64,000 bases of DNA from Phenylobacterium montanum (GTDB lineage: Bacteria; Pseudomonadota; Alphaproteobacteria; Caulobacterales; Caulobacteraceae), in NCBI RefSeq assembly GCF_018135625.1, contig NZ_CP073078.1, positions 5,054,501-5,118,500 of the forward strand. The letters are read 5' to 3'. Shown here piece after piece: positions 8,492-16,980 of this stretch. Numbering within the stretch: position 1 is the first letter of the stretch; the number at the start of each line of letters is the position of its first letter. The translations under genes and the position numbers were made by a program. The notes under the pieces were generated by a model. The model worked only from the letters and a program-made list of their open reading frames with translations. It was not told where the DNA came from and ran no database searches.

Positions 8492-8929
8492 TCATCCTTG
8501 CACTCCACGCGAGAGCGGAGCCGGGGCGGAGCCTTCTTCGCGTTCCGCCACGAACATGTAGCGCGCGAGCATCGCGAGCAGGCCGATGGAGCCGGTGCAG
8601 ACGATGAAGATGAACCAGGGGACTGGCCGCATGCCCGCCGCGCGCGCCCTCGGGGCGAGCAGCGAGAACGCACTGCCGGCACTCAACAGAAGGTCAAACC
8701 ATATCTGGTTGCCCCAGGCGTTTCGCGTGTGTTCGGGCCAGAAGGCGAGAAGTCCCTCCTTTGAGACGACATAGAGCGACCATGCCAGGAACAGGCTCGC
8801 AAGCGCAGCCGGCACAAGCCAGAGGCCCTTCGCCTTCGTCGCTGATGGCCGCACAGCGATAAAAAGCCCGGTTGCGACAAAGCCTGCGAGGGCGACGAGA
8901 GGAAGCGTCTGGTAGAGATCATGTTCCAT
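8492..8929 (-). CDS. Small integral membrane protein, divergent from a TetR regulator
   Basis: A 145-residue protein with four predicted hydrophobic helices (near residues 9-27, 40-57, 75-92 and 102-124) and a charged C-terminus. I do not recognise the family. Its start lies 62 bases from the divergent TetR gene, and the space between holds two palindromic operator-like sites, so it is probably the main target of that repressor. Codon use looks slightly less GC-rich than in the flanking genes. A transporter accessory, resistance or sensing function would fit the context, but nothing in the sequence decides this. Confidence 0.7.
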   Translation of the reverse strand: MEHDLYQTLPLVALAGFVATGLFIAVRPSATKAKGLWLVPAALASLFLAWSLYVVSKEGLLAFWPEHTRNAWGNQIWFDLLLSAGSAFSLLAPRARAAGMRPVPWFIFIVCTGSIGLLAMLARYMFVAEREEGSAPAPLSRGVQG

Positions 8930-8941
8930 TTGCCGTCTCCA

Positions 8942-8982
8942 TGTAGCAGTCGCTACACTACGGGAATGTAGCGACTGCTACA
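8942..8982. promoter_or_regulatory. Paired palindromic operator for the adjacent TetR regulator
   Basis: Two 16-base sites, 8942-8957 and 8967-8982, have the identical design TGTAGC-N4-GCTACA. The second is the exact reverse complement of the first, and nine bases separate them, so the whole region is also one large inverted repeat. Their location between the divergent membrane-protein and TetR genes, ending ten bases before the TetR start codon, is what is expected of an autoregulatory TetR operator bound by two dimers. Confidence 0.8.
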
Positions 8983-8991
8983 AGGGGTATC

Positions 8992-9570
8992 ATGATTGCT
9001 CGTGACGAACAGCGCGCCATGGCCGTTGATCACTTGGCGGCCCACCTGCTGCGCAGCGGCCTGGCGCAGTCGAGCCTGCGCCAATTGGCGGCCGCAGTCG
9101 GCGTCAGCGACCGCATGCTGTTGTACTATTTCGACGACAAGTCCGACGCTCTCGCGGCGGCCATGGAGCGCATAGCGTCCCAACTCGCCGTTCAGCTCGC
9201 CGTGGCGGTCCCGGAAGGAACCACGATGTCGGCGGCAAGGCTCATCGCCGTTGCGACCGACCTTACGACGAGCGAGGATCTGCGTCGGTATATGCGCCTG
9301 TGGATCGAGGTGGTGGCCGCAGCTGCGCGCCGGGAAGCGCCCTTCGTTGAGATCGCGCAGCGGATCGCCGCTGGTTTCATGCAGTGGATCGAGGGACGGC
9401 TGGCGCCGGGCGAGACGAGCGATCCGGACTCTCGGCGTGCGCTCGCTGCGGCGGTATTGGCCGTGATCGATGGCGTCGCACTTCTCGAGGTTTGCGCAGG
9501 CGCAGAGCTGACCAAGAGCGCCGCGCGAAAATTGGGCGGGTTTTTAAGCGAGCGAGACCCCTCGGCCTGA
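8992..9570 (+). CDS. TetR/AcrR-family transcriptional regulator
   Basis: A 192-residue repressor with an N-terminal TetR helix-turn-helix: SSLRQLAAAVGVSDRMLLYYF (residues 26-46) matches the conserved recognition-helix region ending in YYF. The C-terminal domain is ligand-binding and not diagnostic. The gene is divergent from a small membrane protein, and the shared promoter region contains two TGTAGC-N4-GCTACA palindromes. The simplest reading is that it represses itself and the membrane protein until an unknown ligand binds. A GC-rich stem follows the stop codon directly. Confidence 0.9.
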   Translation: MIARDEQRAMAVDHLAAHLLRSGLAQSSLRQLAAAVGVSDRMLLYYFDDKSDALAAAMERIASQLAVQLAVAVPEGTTMSAARLIAVATDLTTSEDLRRYMRLWIEVVAAAARREAPFVEIAQRIAAGFMQWIEGRLAPGETSDPDSRRALAAAVLAVIDGVALLEVCAGAELTKSAARKLGGFLSERDPSA

Positions 9571-9593
9571 TCTCCGCCCGGGGGCCGGAGATC
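9569..9593 (+). terminator. Hairpin at the end of the TetR gene, possible terminator
   Basis: GATCTCCG (9569-9576) pairs perfectly with CGGAGATC (9586-9593) around a nine-base GC-rich loop. The stem begins inside the stop codon. No clear T-run follows, so it could be an RNA-stability stem rather than a strong terminator. Confidence 0.4.
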
Positions 9594-9683
9594 TGCTGGG
9601 GGAGCTTTCTCCGCCGGCGGCGGCGCGCCAATCCGCCGTTCGCCAGGCGCAGTCGCGGCTCCCTGTTATCGACCATCAGAGCT

Positions 9684-11486
9684 CTATTGTGATCGGGCGT
9701 CCAAGCCGAGGATGGACACCTTCGCTGTGGTTATCTGCGTCGGCCACAGGATTTCGGTGAGGCCGGTCGCCACCGCGACTTTCTGGGCTCCATTGGCGGC
9801 ATAGGTAATGACGCCGCCGCCCACGGCGCCGCCGATCTTCTGGCCCCAAAGTTTCTGGCCGTTGCTGGCGTCGACGGCGTAGAAGTTCCCGCCCATGTCT
9901 CCAAAGAACACCACCCCGCCGGCGGTGGGCGTCACGCCGCTCTGGATGGGATAGTTGGTCCTAACGCGCCATTTCCAGGCGCCCGTATCGGCGTCATTCG
10001 CATAGAGCCAGCCGCCCCAATGGCCGAATGGATCCTGCTTGCCCCAGGTGTCGAACGGGTTGAGGGAGTTCTCACCCGACCAGGGCGTTCCAGCCTTCGT
10101 CTTCTGGATTTGGGCGGGCGTTTCGAGCTTTACGGTCGTGCACCAATCGACTTCCCCCGTAACGATGAGATTGGTCTGTGGGTCGTAGGCTGGGCCGTTC
10201 CACTCCGCGCCGCCCACGGACCCGGGACAGAAATGCACCGCCTTTTGGGAGGAGAAGGTTTCATCCGGATTCTCCACACGGGTCACCGGACTACGATAGA
10301 GCAAAGCGTTGGTGGCCAGGTCGAAGCCGTAGAGGTGTCCGTCCTTGGGCGCGACGGACAGGATTTTCCGGCCGCTGGCGGCCTGGATGAGCGCCGGCGC
10401 GCTGGAGACGTCCCAGTCATGCCAGTCCACGGGCACGATCTTGACGTGCCCTTTGTAAGTCCCGGTCCTGGCGTCCAGGACGACCACCGAGCCCGAATAG
10501 AGGTTCGGCCCCTTGCGGGGCCCGGTGGCGAAATCAGGGGCGGGGTTGCCGCCAGGGACGTAGAGGAGCCCCGTGGTCGGATCGAGGGTATAGGAGGTCC
10601 AGGTCGCCCCGCCGGTGATGGGCGCGCTCGCCGCGTTCTGCCAGGTGGAGGCGTCGAGCGGCGTGGCGGCCTCTGGCCCGCGCTCCAGATCGCCAGGCGA
10701 TTTCGGCACCAGATAGAATTCCCAGACGATTTTGCCGGTCTTGGCGTCGAGCGCGTACATCCGGCCTTTCACGCCCTTGACGTCCCCGCCAGCGTTGCCA
10801 ATGAACACCAGGCCATTCCAGGCGATCGGCGCTGCGGGCGCGGACTCGCCCTTGGTGGGATCTGCGATCGTGGTCGCCCATAGTCGCTGCCCTGTATGAA
10901 AGTCGTAGGCGAGCACCCGGCCGTCCTGCGTGCCGCGAAACAGTCGACCGTCCATGTAGGCCGCACCGCGGTTGACCCCTTGGGGGGACGCGGGCTTGTA
11001 GTGCTCGTGGGTGCGCCAATTCTGTCGGCAATTAGACGGGTCGATCGAGAAGATGTCGTATTCGGTCACCGCGATCAGCGCGCCGTCCACCTCAAGGAGC
11101 CCGGACGTGAAGCCGGTATATTGGCCTGTGTCGTAGGTGCACAGGACGCGCAGGCTGCGTACGTTGGACGTGTTGATCTGGTCGAGCGTAGCAAATCTGT
11201 TCGAAGTCAACGTCTTATTATAGCTTGGCCAGTCGTCTGCCGTGGCGCCGGGCGTCTGGTCGGGGGCCAAAAGCGTCGCTTTGGGCGCTTTTGAGAGCAC
11301 CGGCATTGCGCCCTGCGGGCCGCTTGCCAATTCCGTGGTCAGGGTTCCGGCGGGCGCTGACAGGTAGCGCACATAATTTATGCCCATGGCCACCAGGGGG
11401 ACGGCGCTATCCCAATTGGCGTACGCGACGCCTGCGCCCAGCAGCGTCAGCGCGGCGACCCCACCCAGAATGGCGACAGCTTTCAT
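9684..11486 (-). CDS. PQQ-dependent dehydrogenase-like quinoprotein (methanol/ethanol dehydrogenase family), exported
   Basis: A 600-residue beta-propeller protein with an N-terminal hydrophobic export signal (residues 1-23). Repeated propeller motifs are visible, such as GRVLAYDFHTGQRLWATT, GRMYALDAKTGKIVWEF and GNFYAVDASNGQKLWGQ, each ending in the tryptophan-docking pattern. VDWHDWDVSS resembles the region of the catalytic aspartate. The adjacent-cysteine pair typical of classical methanol and ethanol dehydrogenases is not evident, and no CxxCH haem motif is present. Periplasmic oxidation of an alcohol or similar compound is likely, with electrons passed to a separate cytochrome. It stands alone: no PQQ-synthesis or cytochrome gene adjoins it. 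Confidence 0.85.
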   Translation of the reverse strand: MKAVAILGGVAALTLLGAGVAYANWDSAVPLVAMGINYVRYLSAPAGTLTTELASGPQGAMPVLSKAPKATLLAPDQTPGATADDWPSYNKTLTSNRFATLDQINTSNVRSLRVLCTYDTGQYTGFTSGLLEVDGALIAVTEYDIFSIDPSNCRQNWRTHEHYKPASPQGVNRGAAYMDGRLFRGTQDGRVLAYDFHTGQRLWATTIADPTKGESAPAAPIAWNGLVFIGNAGGDVKGVKGRMYALDAKTGKIVWEFYLVPKSPGDLERGPEAATPLDASTWQNAASAPITGGATWTSYTLDPTTGLLYVPGGNPAPDFATGPRKGPNLYSGSVVVLDARTGTYKGHVKIVPVDWHDWDVSSAPALIQAASGRKILSVAPKDGHLYGFDLATNALLYRSPVTRVENPDETFSSQKAVHFCPGSVGGAEWNGPAYDPQTNLIVTGEVDWCTTVKLETPAQIQKTKAGTPWSGENSLNPFDTWGKQDPFGHWGGWLYANDADTGAWKWRVRTNYPIQSGVTPTAGGVVFFGDMGGNFYAVDASNGQKLWGQKIGGAVGGGVITYAANGAQKVAVATGLTEILWPTQITTAKVSILGLDARSQ

Positions 11487-11901
11487 CGTTTGCTCCGGGA
11501 TGGGCGGGTCGCCGCCCTGGATCGGGGCGTGTTCGATTCAGCTTGGCGTCTCATCCTGGCGGCCAAGCGGATCATTTGATCGCCGGTTCCAGCAACTCGA
11601 ACACGCTGGCTGAGGGGGTGAGAAGAAGCTTCGCCGCCGCCGCCAAGCGCTTCGCCGGCAAAAGCATGAGAGGCGGAGCGAGGAGCCCATTTGCCTGCAC
11701 ATGGATTGGCCTTGGCTTGCGCCGCGATACCGGTCGGGACGGGACCATTCACAATTAGCGTCCGGGACGTTCGCGGCGTCCGATCAGAAGGAGATCAAGG
11801 ATTTCGCACCGCAACATGGTTGTCAGTGAGGAAAGGCCGTCGGCCGCGAATTGTTCCATTGAAATGGCAGGCCGTCGCCGGCCAGACTTCACCATTCGCT
11901 C
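11487..11901. other. 415-base stretch without a recognisable gene
   Basis: No reading frame here has a convincing product, start site or family motif on either strand. The stretch separates the quinoprotein gene from an integrase remnant, and its base composition looks more mixed than the surrounding coding DNA. It probably contains the quinoprotein promoter near 11487-11600 and otherwise decayed DNA. Confidence 0.6.
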
Positions 11902-12171
11902 TCAATCGAGCTGAGCAAGGTCGAGAGCGCCGCGCTCAAGCTTCCTCAGAATGGCGCCCTTTGATCGCCAATGCGCTTTGGCTACCTCCTTCATATCGCC
12001 GAGCGCCCATTTGCGAGCGTCCTCACGCCGAAGAAAGATCTCGCCTGTATAGCGGCCCTTGCGGCGGACCTGCACGCGCCAGGACCCTGACTTGAGCTCG
12101 GTGAAGGTGGCCGCTTTTTGTGTGCGTGCTGTGCGCAGCGATCCGTCGTAGAGGAGCGGTGAACGGCGCAC
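11902..12171 (-). pseudogene. Remnant of a tyrosine-type integrase, N-terminal domain only
   Basis: The segment reading ATFTELKSGSWRVQVRRKG, then an FLRREDARKWA block, matches the N-terminal arm and start of the core-binding domain of phage/island tyrosine integrases, which typically begin with this kind of 'TF-KL-SG-WR-QVRRKG' block. The frame ends after about 70 matching residues, so the catalytic domain with its R-H-R-Y residues is absent. No start codon lies exactly before the conserved block. The remnant ends only 56 bases from dusA, whose 5' end is a known integration site for a family of integrases. Identification rests on a short motif and is therefore moderate. Confidence 0.55.
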
Positions 12172-12227
12172 TACAGCGTCGAGTGGCGAAGGTTCTCAAC
12201 GCGCCAACCCGTTGAGTCACGGTAAAA

Positions 12228-13235
12228 ATGCAGCAGTATCCATCATATCGATTCAGCATCGCCCCCCTCATGGACTGGACCGACCGGCATTGCCGGGCGT
12301 TTCACCGCACGTTGAGCCGGCGGACCCTGGTCTATACGGAGATGGTCACCACCGGCGCGGTGCTGCATGGCGATCGCGAGCGGCTGTTGGGCTTCGATCC
12401 CTGCGAGCATCCGGTGGCGCTGCAGCTGGGCGGTTCGGACCCCAAGGACCTGGCCGAGGCGGCGCGGATCGGGGCCGATCTCGGCTATGACGAGATCAAT
12501 CTCAATGTCGGCTGCCCCTCGGACCGGGTGCAGAGCGGGCGCTTCGGGGCCTGCCTGATGCGCGAGCCGGAACTGGTGGCCGAGTGCATGACGGCGATCC
12601 GGGCGGCGGTGGAGGTCCCGGCCACGGTGAAGTGCCGCATCGGCGTCGACGACCAGGCGCCCGAGAAGAGCCTGTTCCGGCTTGTGGAGTTGTGCGCCCA
12701 GGCGGGCGTGACCCGTTTCGCCGTGCATGCGCGCAAGGCCTGGCTGAAGGGGCTGTCGCCCAAGGAGAACCGCGAGATTCCGCCGCTGGACTATCCCCTG
12801 GTCTACCGGCTGAAGCGCGAACGGCCGGACCTGACCATCGTGCTCAACGGCGGGATCATGACGCTGGATGAGGCGAAGGCGCACCTGGAGCACGTTGACG
12901 GCGTCATGTTGGGCCGGGCGGCCTATCACGAGCCGGCGCTGCTGGGTCGGGTGGACCGGGAGATCTTCGGCGAGGCGGGCGAGGTTTCGCCGGTCCAGTC
13001 GGTAGAGGCCTACCTGCCCTATGTGCGGCGCCAGCTGGCCAAGGGAACGCATCTGGCGGCGATGACCCGGCACATGCTTGGCCTGTTCCATGGCCGTCCC
13101 GGGGCGCGGGCCTGGCGGCGCATCCTGACTGTCGAAGGCGCCAAGGCGGGCGCAGACGTCGGCGTGATCGAGCGGGCGCTGGACGCGATCCGCGAGGCGG
13201 AGGCGGCCAGGGCTTTGCGGACCGAGCCCGTTTAG
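12228..13235 (+). CDS. dusA: tRNA-dihydrouridine(20/20a) synthase DusA
   Basis: A 335-residue FMN enzyme that reduces uridine in the tRNA D-loop with NADPH. Recognised by RFSIAPLMDWTDRHCR at the N-terminus, NLNVGCPSDRVQSGRFGACL with the catalytic cysteine of the last segment, FAVHARKAWLKGLSPKENRE, and the C-terminal TRHMLGLFHGRPGARAWRR. Length is normal. ATG 12228 gives the standard N-terminus, although only weak ribosome-binding sequence precedes it, possibly because the upstream DNA was replaced. An integrase remnant lies directly upstream. The 3' end overlaps the convergent protease gene by four bases. Confidence 0.95.
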   Translation: MQQYPSYRFSIAPLMDWTDRHCRAFHRTLSRRTLVYTEMVTTGAVLHGDRERLLGFDPCEHPVALQLGGSDPKDLAEAARIGADLGYDEINLNVGCPSDRVQSGRFGACLMREPELVAECMTAIRAAVEVPATVKCRIGVDDQAPEKSLFRLVELCAQAGVTRFAVHARKAWLKGLSPKENREIPPLDYPLVYRLKRERPDLTIVLNGGIMTLDEAKAHLEHVDGVMLGRAAYHEPALLGRVDREIFGEAGEVSPVQSVEAYLPYVRRQLAKGTHLAAMTRHMLGLFHGRPGARAWRRILTVEGAKAGADVGVIERALDAIREAEAARALRTEPV

Positions 13236-13789
13236 GGGCGCAGGATCAGCGAGCTCTTGGTGGCTTCGAACTGCGACAGGCGGCCGAGATAGGTCATGCC
13301 GAGCAGCGAGGTCTGCAGGCCGTTCTCGATCACCAGGGCGTCCACGTCCTGCACCTGGGCCCCGCCGACCGAAACGCTGGCCAGCTTGACCGGGGCGGCG
13401 CGGGTCTGGCCGTTGGCGGTGGTGACCGACAGGGTATAGGCCTCGGGCGCCGGGGTGATGCCGAGGCGCTGGGCGTCGGTCTGGGTCAGGGCCACGGCGC
13501 TGGCGCCGGTGTCGACCAGGAAGCGCACCTCGCTGCCGTTGACCGAGGCTTCGGCCCAGTAGTGGCCGTCGGCGGACTTGAGCACCGAGGCGGCGGAGCC
13601 CTGGGCGGGAGCCGCCGTCGCCAAGTCGCTGGTGGCGGGCGGGGCGGCCGCAGCCGGGCTGACCGTGTCGGCGCGCCTCAGGCCAGCATCCTGCTGGGCC
13701 CGGTCAAGGGACATCACCGCCTGGGCGGCGATCGCGGCCGAGACGGTCGCGACCACCCCCACCGACACGAGCTTGAGCATGAAAGACAT
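13232..13789 (-). CDS. Retropepsin-like aspartic protease, membrane-anchored (TIGR02281 type)
   Basis: A 185-residue protein with one N-terminal transmembrane or signal segment, an Ala/Pro-rich linker and a retropepsin-like domain. The catalytic motif VDTGASAVALT is at about residues 91-101. A single half-domain of this kind must dimerise to form an active site, as in retroviral proteases. Members are widespread in alphaproteobacteria with poorly known substrates, presumably in the periplasm or inner membrane. A second in-frame ATG three codons in is an alternative start. The gene is convergent with dusA, overlapping its stop codon. Confidence 0.85.
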   Translation of the reverse strand: MSFMLKLVSVGVVATVSAAIAAQAVMSLDRAQQDAGLRRADTVSPAAAAPPATSDLATAAPAQGSAASVLKSADGHYWAEASVNGSEVRFLVDTGASAVALTQTDAQRLGITPAPEAYTLSVTTANGQTRAAPVKLASVSVGGAQVQDVDALVIENGLQTSLLGMTYLGRLSQFEATKSSLILRP

Positions 13790-13949
13790 CCCACCGAAAT
13801 CACATGGCGGCCGTTGACCGGCCTTTGGTGAACCGATCCTGCAACAAATCGGTTGTCAACGGGTGAATATCGGGTCAGGCGGCGCAAGAATTCCGATTCG
13901 ATGCTTAGGCCGGCGTCAAGCAAGCGCTGCCTTTGAAGAGTTTATTTCT

Positions 13950-13979
13950 GGTCAATTCCTGCGCCCTGCCGAATTGACC
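13950..13979 (-). terminator. Hairpin just downstream of the hpn operon
   Basis: GGTCAATTC (13950-13958) and GAATTGACC (13971-13979) are perfect nine-base inverted arms with a 12-base spacer. The stem starts five bases after the hpnE stop codon. It lacks a T-run on the minus strand, so it may protect the 3' end of the message or serve as an imperfect terminator; a protein-binding site is also possible. Confidence 0.4.
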
Positions 13980-13984
13980 GCTTC

Positions 13985-15241
13985 TTAGACGAGGGCTCGC
14001 TCCGCCAGCCTGGCGGCTTTCTGGCCTGAGCGTATCGCGCCCTCGATGGTCGCCGGCAGGCCGGTGCGGGTCCAGTCTCCGGCGAGGATCAGGTTGTTCC
14101 AGCGGGTCTTGGCGTCCGGGCGCCTGGCGTCCTGTTCGGGCGTGGCCTCGAAGGTGGCCCGGCGCTCCTTGACGATCTGCCAGGGCGGGATGGGCATATT
14201 GCCCAGGCCATGGACGGCGCGGATGTCGTTCCAGAACATCTCCGCCAGGGCTTCACGGTCCGTATCGACCAGGGCCTCGGCGCCGCTGACGGTGACCGAG
14301 ATGCGGTCCTCGAAGGCGAAGACCCACTCCGCCTTGCCGCCGATCACCCCGACCATCGGCCGGACGCCGGCGGGCGGGGCGAGCTTGAAGTGGGCGTTGA
14401 CGATGGGGGTGAAGCGATCGGGGACGGTCAGGTCCGGAACCAGGGTCTGGCTGATCCAGGGCGGGGTCGCGACCACCACGCTGTCGTGCGGGCCGAGGGC
14501 GATCTCGCCGTCGGGGAGGGACAGGGCTGCGGCGCGCCCGCCCTCGTAGCGGATGGCGCGGACCCTCTGGCCCAGCCGGACCGGGACGTTTTTGGCCGCC
14601 AGCCAGGTCAGAGCCGGATCGAGCAGGGCGGCGGCGAGGCTCGGCTGGGCGATGCGCGGGCGGTAGGCGCGCCCGCCCCGGGCCAGGGTCTCGCGGATCA
14701 CCGCGCCGGCCAGGGCCGCCGAGCCCGTGGCGGGATCGGTGTTCAGCACCGCCAGCAGGAAAGGCTGCAACAGGCGCTCCCACAGCGGTCCTTTGCAGGG
14801 GATCACCTGGTTGATGCGCTTGTCGGCGGCCGGGTTCAGCAGGGCGAGCAGGGCCAGATAGTCGCCGGTCCTGGTCCCCGGCACGCGGCGGCTCTCGGCC
14901 ATCACCCACCAGGCCAGCGGCCCTTCATTGGGCTGTAACACCCAGGCTTGGCCGGTCCGCACGTCTTGGAAGTCGAACCGGGCGACCTCGGGCCCGGCCA
15001 TGCGGTCGGCCGAGCCGATCGCGCCCAGATAGGCGAAGGTCGCCGAATTGCCGGACAGGACCAGATGGTTGCCGTTGTCGATGGTCATGTCGAGGACCGG
15101 ATCGACATAGGAGCGGCAGCGCCCTCCGACCTGGCCCGCGCCCTCGATCAGCTCGACGGCGACGCCCTGGCCGGCCAGGACGACTGCTGCAGACAGGCCC
15201 GCAAGGCCTCCGCCGACGATCCAGACCTTGCCAGCGTTCAC
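13985..15241 (-). CDS. hpnE: Hydroxysqualene dehydroxylase HpnE
   Basis: A 418-residue FAD enzyme that reduces hydroxysqualene to squalene, the last step before hopanoid cyclisation. The FAD motif is VWIVGGGLAGLSAAVVLAG, followed by GGRCRSY and DNGNHLVLSGN, all typical of HpnE and related desaturase-like flavoproteins. The C-terminal LAGDWTRTGLPATIEGAIRSG is the conserved FAD-contact end. The start is GTG at 15241, which overlaps the hpnD stop codon as GTGA; a longer in-frame extension upstream is only hpnD antiframe. It is the last gene of hpnABCDE. Confidence 0.93.
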   Translation of the reverse strand: MNAGKVWIVGGGLAGLSAAVVLAGQGVAVELIEGAGQVGGRCRSYVDPVLDMTIDNGNHLVLSGNSATFAYLGAIGSADRMAGPEVARFDFQDVRTGQAWVLQPNEGPLAWWVMAESRRVPGTRTGDYLALLALLNPAADKRINQVIPCKGPLWERLLQPFLLAVLNTDPATGSAALAGAVIRETLARGGRAYRPRIAQPSLAAALLDPALTWLAAKNVPVRLGQRVRAIRYEGGRAAALSLPDGEIALGPHDSVVVATPPWISQTLVPDLTVPDRFTPIVNAHFKLAPPAGVRPMVGVIGGKAEWVFAFEDRISVTVSGAEALVDTDREALAEMFWNDIRAVHGLGNMPIPPWQIVKERRATFEATPEQDARRPDAKTRWNNLILAGDWTRTGLPATIEGAIRSGQKAARLAERALV

Positions 15242-16092
15242 GCGAACAGCCCGCGGCGCAGGACCAGCCAGAGGAGATGTGGCTTGGAGAGGCTGACGCG
15301 GCGGCGCGGGGCGGACCAGCCTTCGGCTTCCATGCGCTTGAGGATCTGGCCGTAGACAGCGCCCATCAGCCGGGGGGCGATCAGGCGGCCCTTGGGCTTC
15401 TGGGCCATGATCGCCTCGGCCTTGGCGTAGTGGGCGTGGGCGCGGCTGGCGACCCAGCGGCAGGCGGTGTCGAGCCTGGAGTCGGCGATCACGGCCTTGG
15501 GGTCGCGGGCGGTGATGCCGGCGGCCTGGAGGGCTTCGAGCGGCATGTAGAGGCGGCCGATCTCCGCGTCCTCGTCGACGTCGCGCAGGATATTGGTCAG
15601 CTGCAGGGCGCGGCCGAGGTCGTAGGCCAGGGCGACACCCGGCGCCTCCTCCATGCCGAACACGCAGACCGACAGGCGCCCGACCGCGCTGGCCACGCGG
15701 TCGCAATAGAGGTCGAGCACGTCATAGCTGGGCGCGACGATGTCGGCGTCGACATCCATCTGCATGCCGTCGATCACAGCCAGGAAATCGTCCTTCTTCA
15801 GCCCGAAGCGGCGCACCGGCTCGGCCAGGAAGGCGGACAGCCTGGCTTCGCCGCCGGCGTAGAGGGCGTCGAGGTCGGCGCGCCAGGCGTCCAGCTGGCG
15901 GCGGCGCTCGGCCTTGTCGATGCCGGCCTCGTCGGCGATGTCGTCGACCTGGCGGCAGAAGGCGTAGATGTCGAACATGGCCGCCCGCTCGGCCGGGGGC
16001 AGGACCTTCATGGCCGCATAGAACGAGCTGCCCGAGGCCTGGGTCTCGGCGGTCGGCGTTTCGGCGGGTTCGGCGGTGGCGGCGAGGCTCAT
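15238..16092 (-). CDS. hpnD: Presqualene diphosphate synthase HpnD
   Basis: A 284-residue squalene/phytoene-synthase-family protein that joins two farnesyl diphosphates into presqualene diphosphate. Both aspartate-rich motifs are intact: CRQVDDIADE near residue 50 and LTNILRDVDEDAEIGRLYMP further on. The C-terminal region has the conserved MGAVYGQILKRME block. ATG 16092 overlaps the hpnC stop as ATGA, and the gene's own stop overlaps the hpnE start, so translation of C, D and E is coupled. An Ala/Glu/Thr-rich leader of about 20 residues precedes the fold. Confidence 0.94.
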   Translation of the reverse strand: MSLAATAEPAETPTAETQASGSSFYAAMKVLPPAERAAMFDIYAFCRQVDDIADEAGIDKAERRRQLDAWRADLDALYAGGEARLSAFLAEPVRRFGLKKDDFLAVIDGMQMDVDADIVAPSYDVLDLYCDRVASAVGRLSVCVFGMEEAPGVALAYDLGRALQLTNILRDVDEDAEIGRLYMPLEALQAAGITARDPKAVIADSRLDTACRWVASRAHAHYAKAEAIMAQKPKGRLIAPRLMGAVYGQILKRMEAEGWSAPRRRVSLSKPHLLWLVLRRGLFA

Positions 16093-16970
16093 GGCGCGCC
16101 GGTTTGGCTGAGTTTGACGCCCTTTCCAAGACCCATCCGTATCAGGGCGAAGGCGCCGACGCCCTTGAGGGCCGCGGCGGCCTGCTGTGGCTTGTCCAGT
16201 TTCGCCCGTTCGGCCAGGGGATCGCAGCGCAGGAGCTTTCGGGTCATGGCCTCGGCGATGGACTGGATCACGGCGACCTCGAGCCCGATACCGGCGTCCT
16301 TCACTTGGGGCGCCAGAGCGCGGGAGACCTGCAACAGGCCGTCGGTGCGGCGGGTCAGGCGATCGATCACGCTCCGCAGGGCGGGGGTGGACTTGGGCTC
16401 GGCCAGGGCCTCGACCCCGAGCCCGGCTTCGGCCAGGGCGTCGAGGGGGACATAGACGCGGTTCATCTCCCGATAGTCCTCGGCGCAGTCCTGCAGATGG
16501 TTGATCACCTGCAGCGCGGCGCAGAGGGCGTCGGAGGCCGGCCAGGTGGCGCGGTCCTCGCCGTGCACGTCGAGCATGAACCGGCCGACCGGCGCTGCGG
16601 AATAGCGGCAATAGTCCATCAGCTCGGCCCAATCGGCGTAGCGCTGCTTGGTCGCGTCGCAGCGGAAGGCTTCCAAAAGGTCGAGGGCGTGCTGGTCGGT
16701 CAGGCCGCGTTCGGCCAGGACCTGGCGCAGGGCGACGGCGTTGGCGTCCTCGGTCGATTTGCCCAGCAGGCTGTCTTCGATGCGCTTCAAGGCCGCCAGC
16801 TTGTCGACTGGGGCGAGGCCGGGATGGTCGGCGATGTCGTCCGACTGGCGGGCGACGCGGTAGAAGGCCATCACCACCGGCCGGTGGCGCGCGGCGATCA
16901 GGAACGAGCCGACGGGGAAGTTCTCGTTGGTGTGGTCCTTGCCGGAGGTGAAGTCGGCGCCGTTGGTCAT
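16089..16970 (-). CDS. hpnC: Hydroxysqualene synthase HpnC
   Basis: A 293-residue squalene-synthase-family protein that converts presqualene diphosphate to hydroxysqualene. Key motifs are ENFPVGSFL near the start, ARQSDDIADHPG (first Asp-rich motif), YCRYSAAPVGR and VINHLQDCAEDYREMNRVYVP region (second motif, seen in parts). The distinct ENFPVGS start separates HpnC from HpnD. It lies ten bases after hpnB and overlaps hpnD by four bases. Confidence 0.94.
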   Translation of the reverse strand: MTNGADFTSGKDHTNENFPVGSFLIAARHRPVVMAFYRVARQSDDIADHPGLAPVDKLAALKRIEDSLLGKSTEDANAVALRQVLAERGLTDQHALDLLEAFRCDATKQRYADWAELMDYCRYSAAPVGRFMLDVHGEDRATWPASDALCAALQVINHLQDCAEDYREMNRVYVPLDALAEAGLGVEALAEPKSTPALRSVIDRLTRRTDGLLQVSRALAPQVKDAGIGLEVAVIQSIAEAMTRKLLRCDPLAERAKLDKPQQAAAALKGVGAFALIRMGLGKGVKLSQTGAP

Positions 16971-16980
16971 TGAAGCGCGC

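Noticed and set aside
11691-12095. 134-residue plus-strand open frame between the quinoprotein gene and dusA
   Set aside because: No motif or ribosome-binding site, and overlaps the integrase remnant on the opposite strand.
12195-12216. Six-base inverted repeat CTCAAC/GTTGAG just before dusA
   Set aside because: Six-base arms with a ten-base loop occur often by chance; it may be an attachment-site fragment but nothing supports that.
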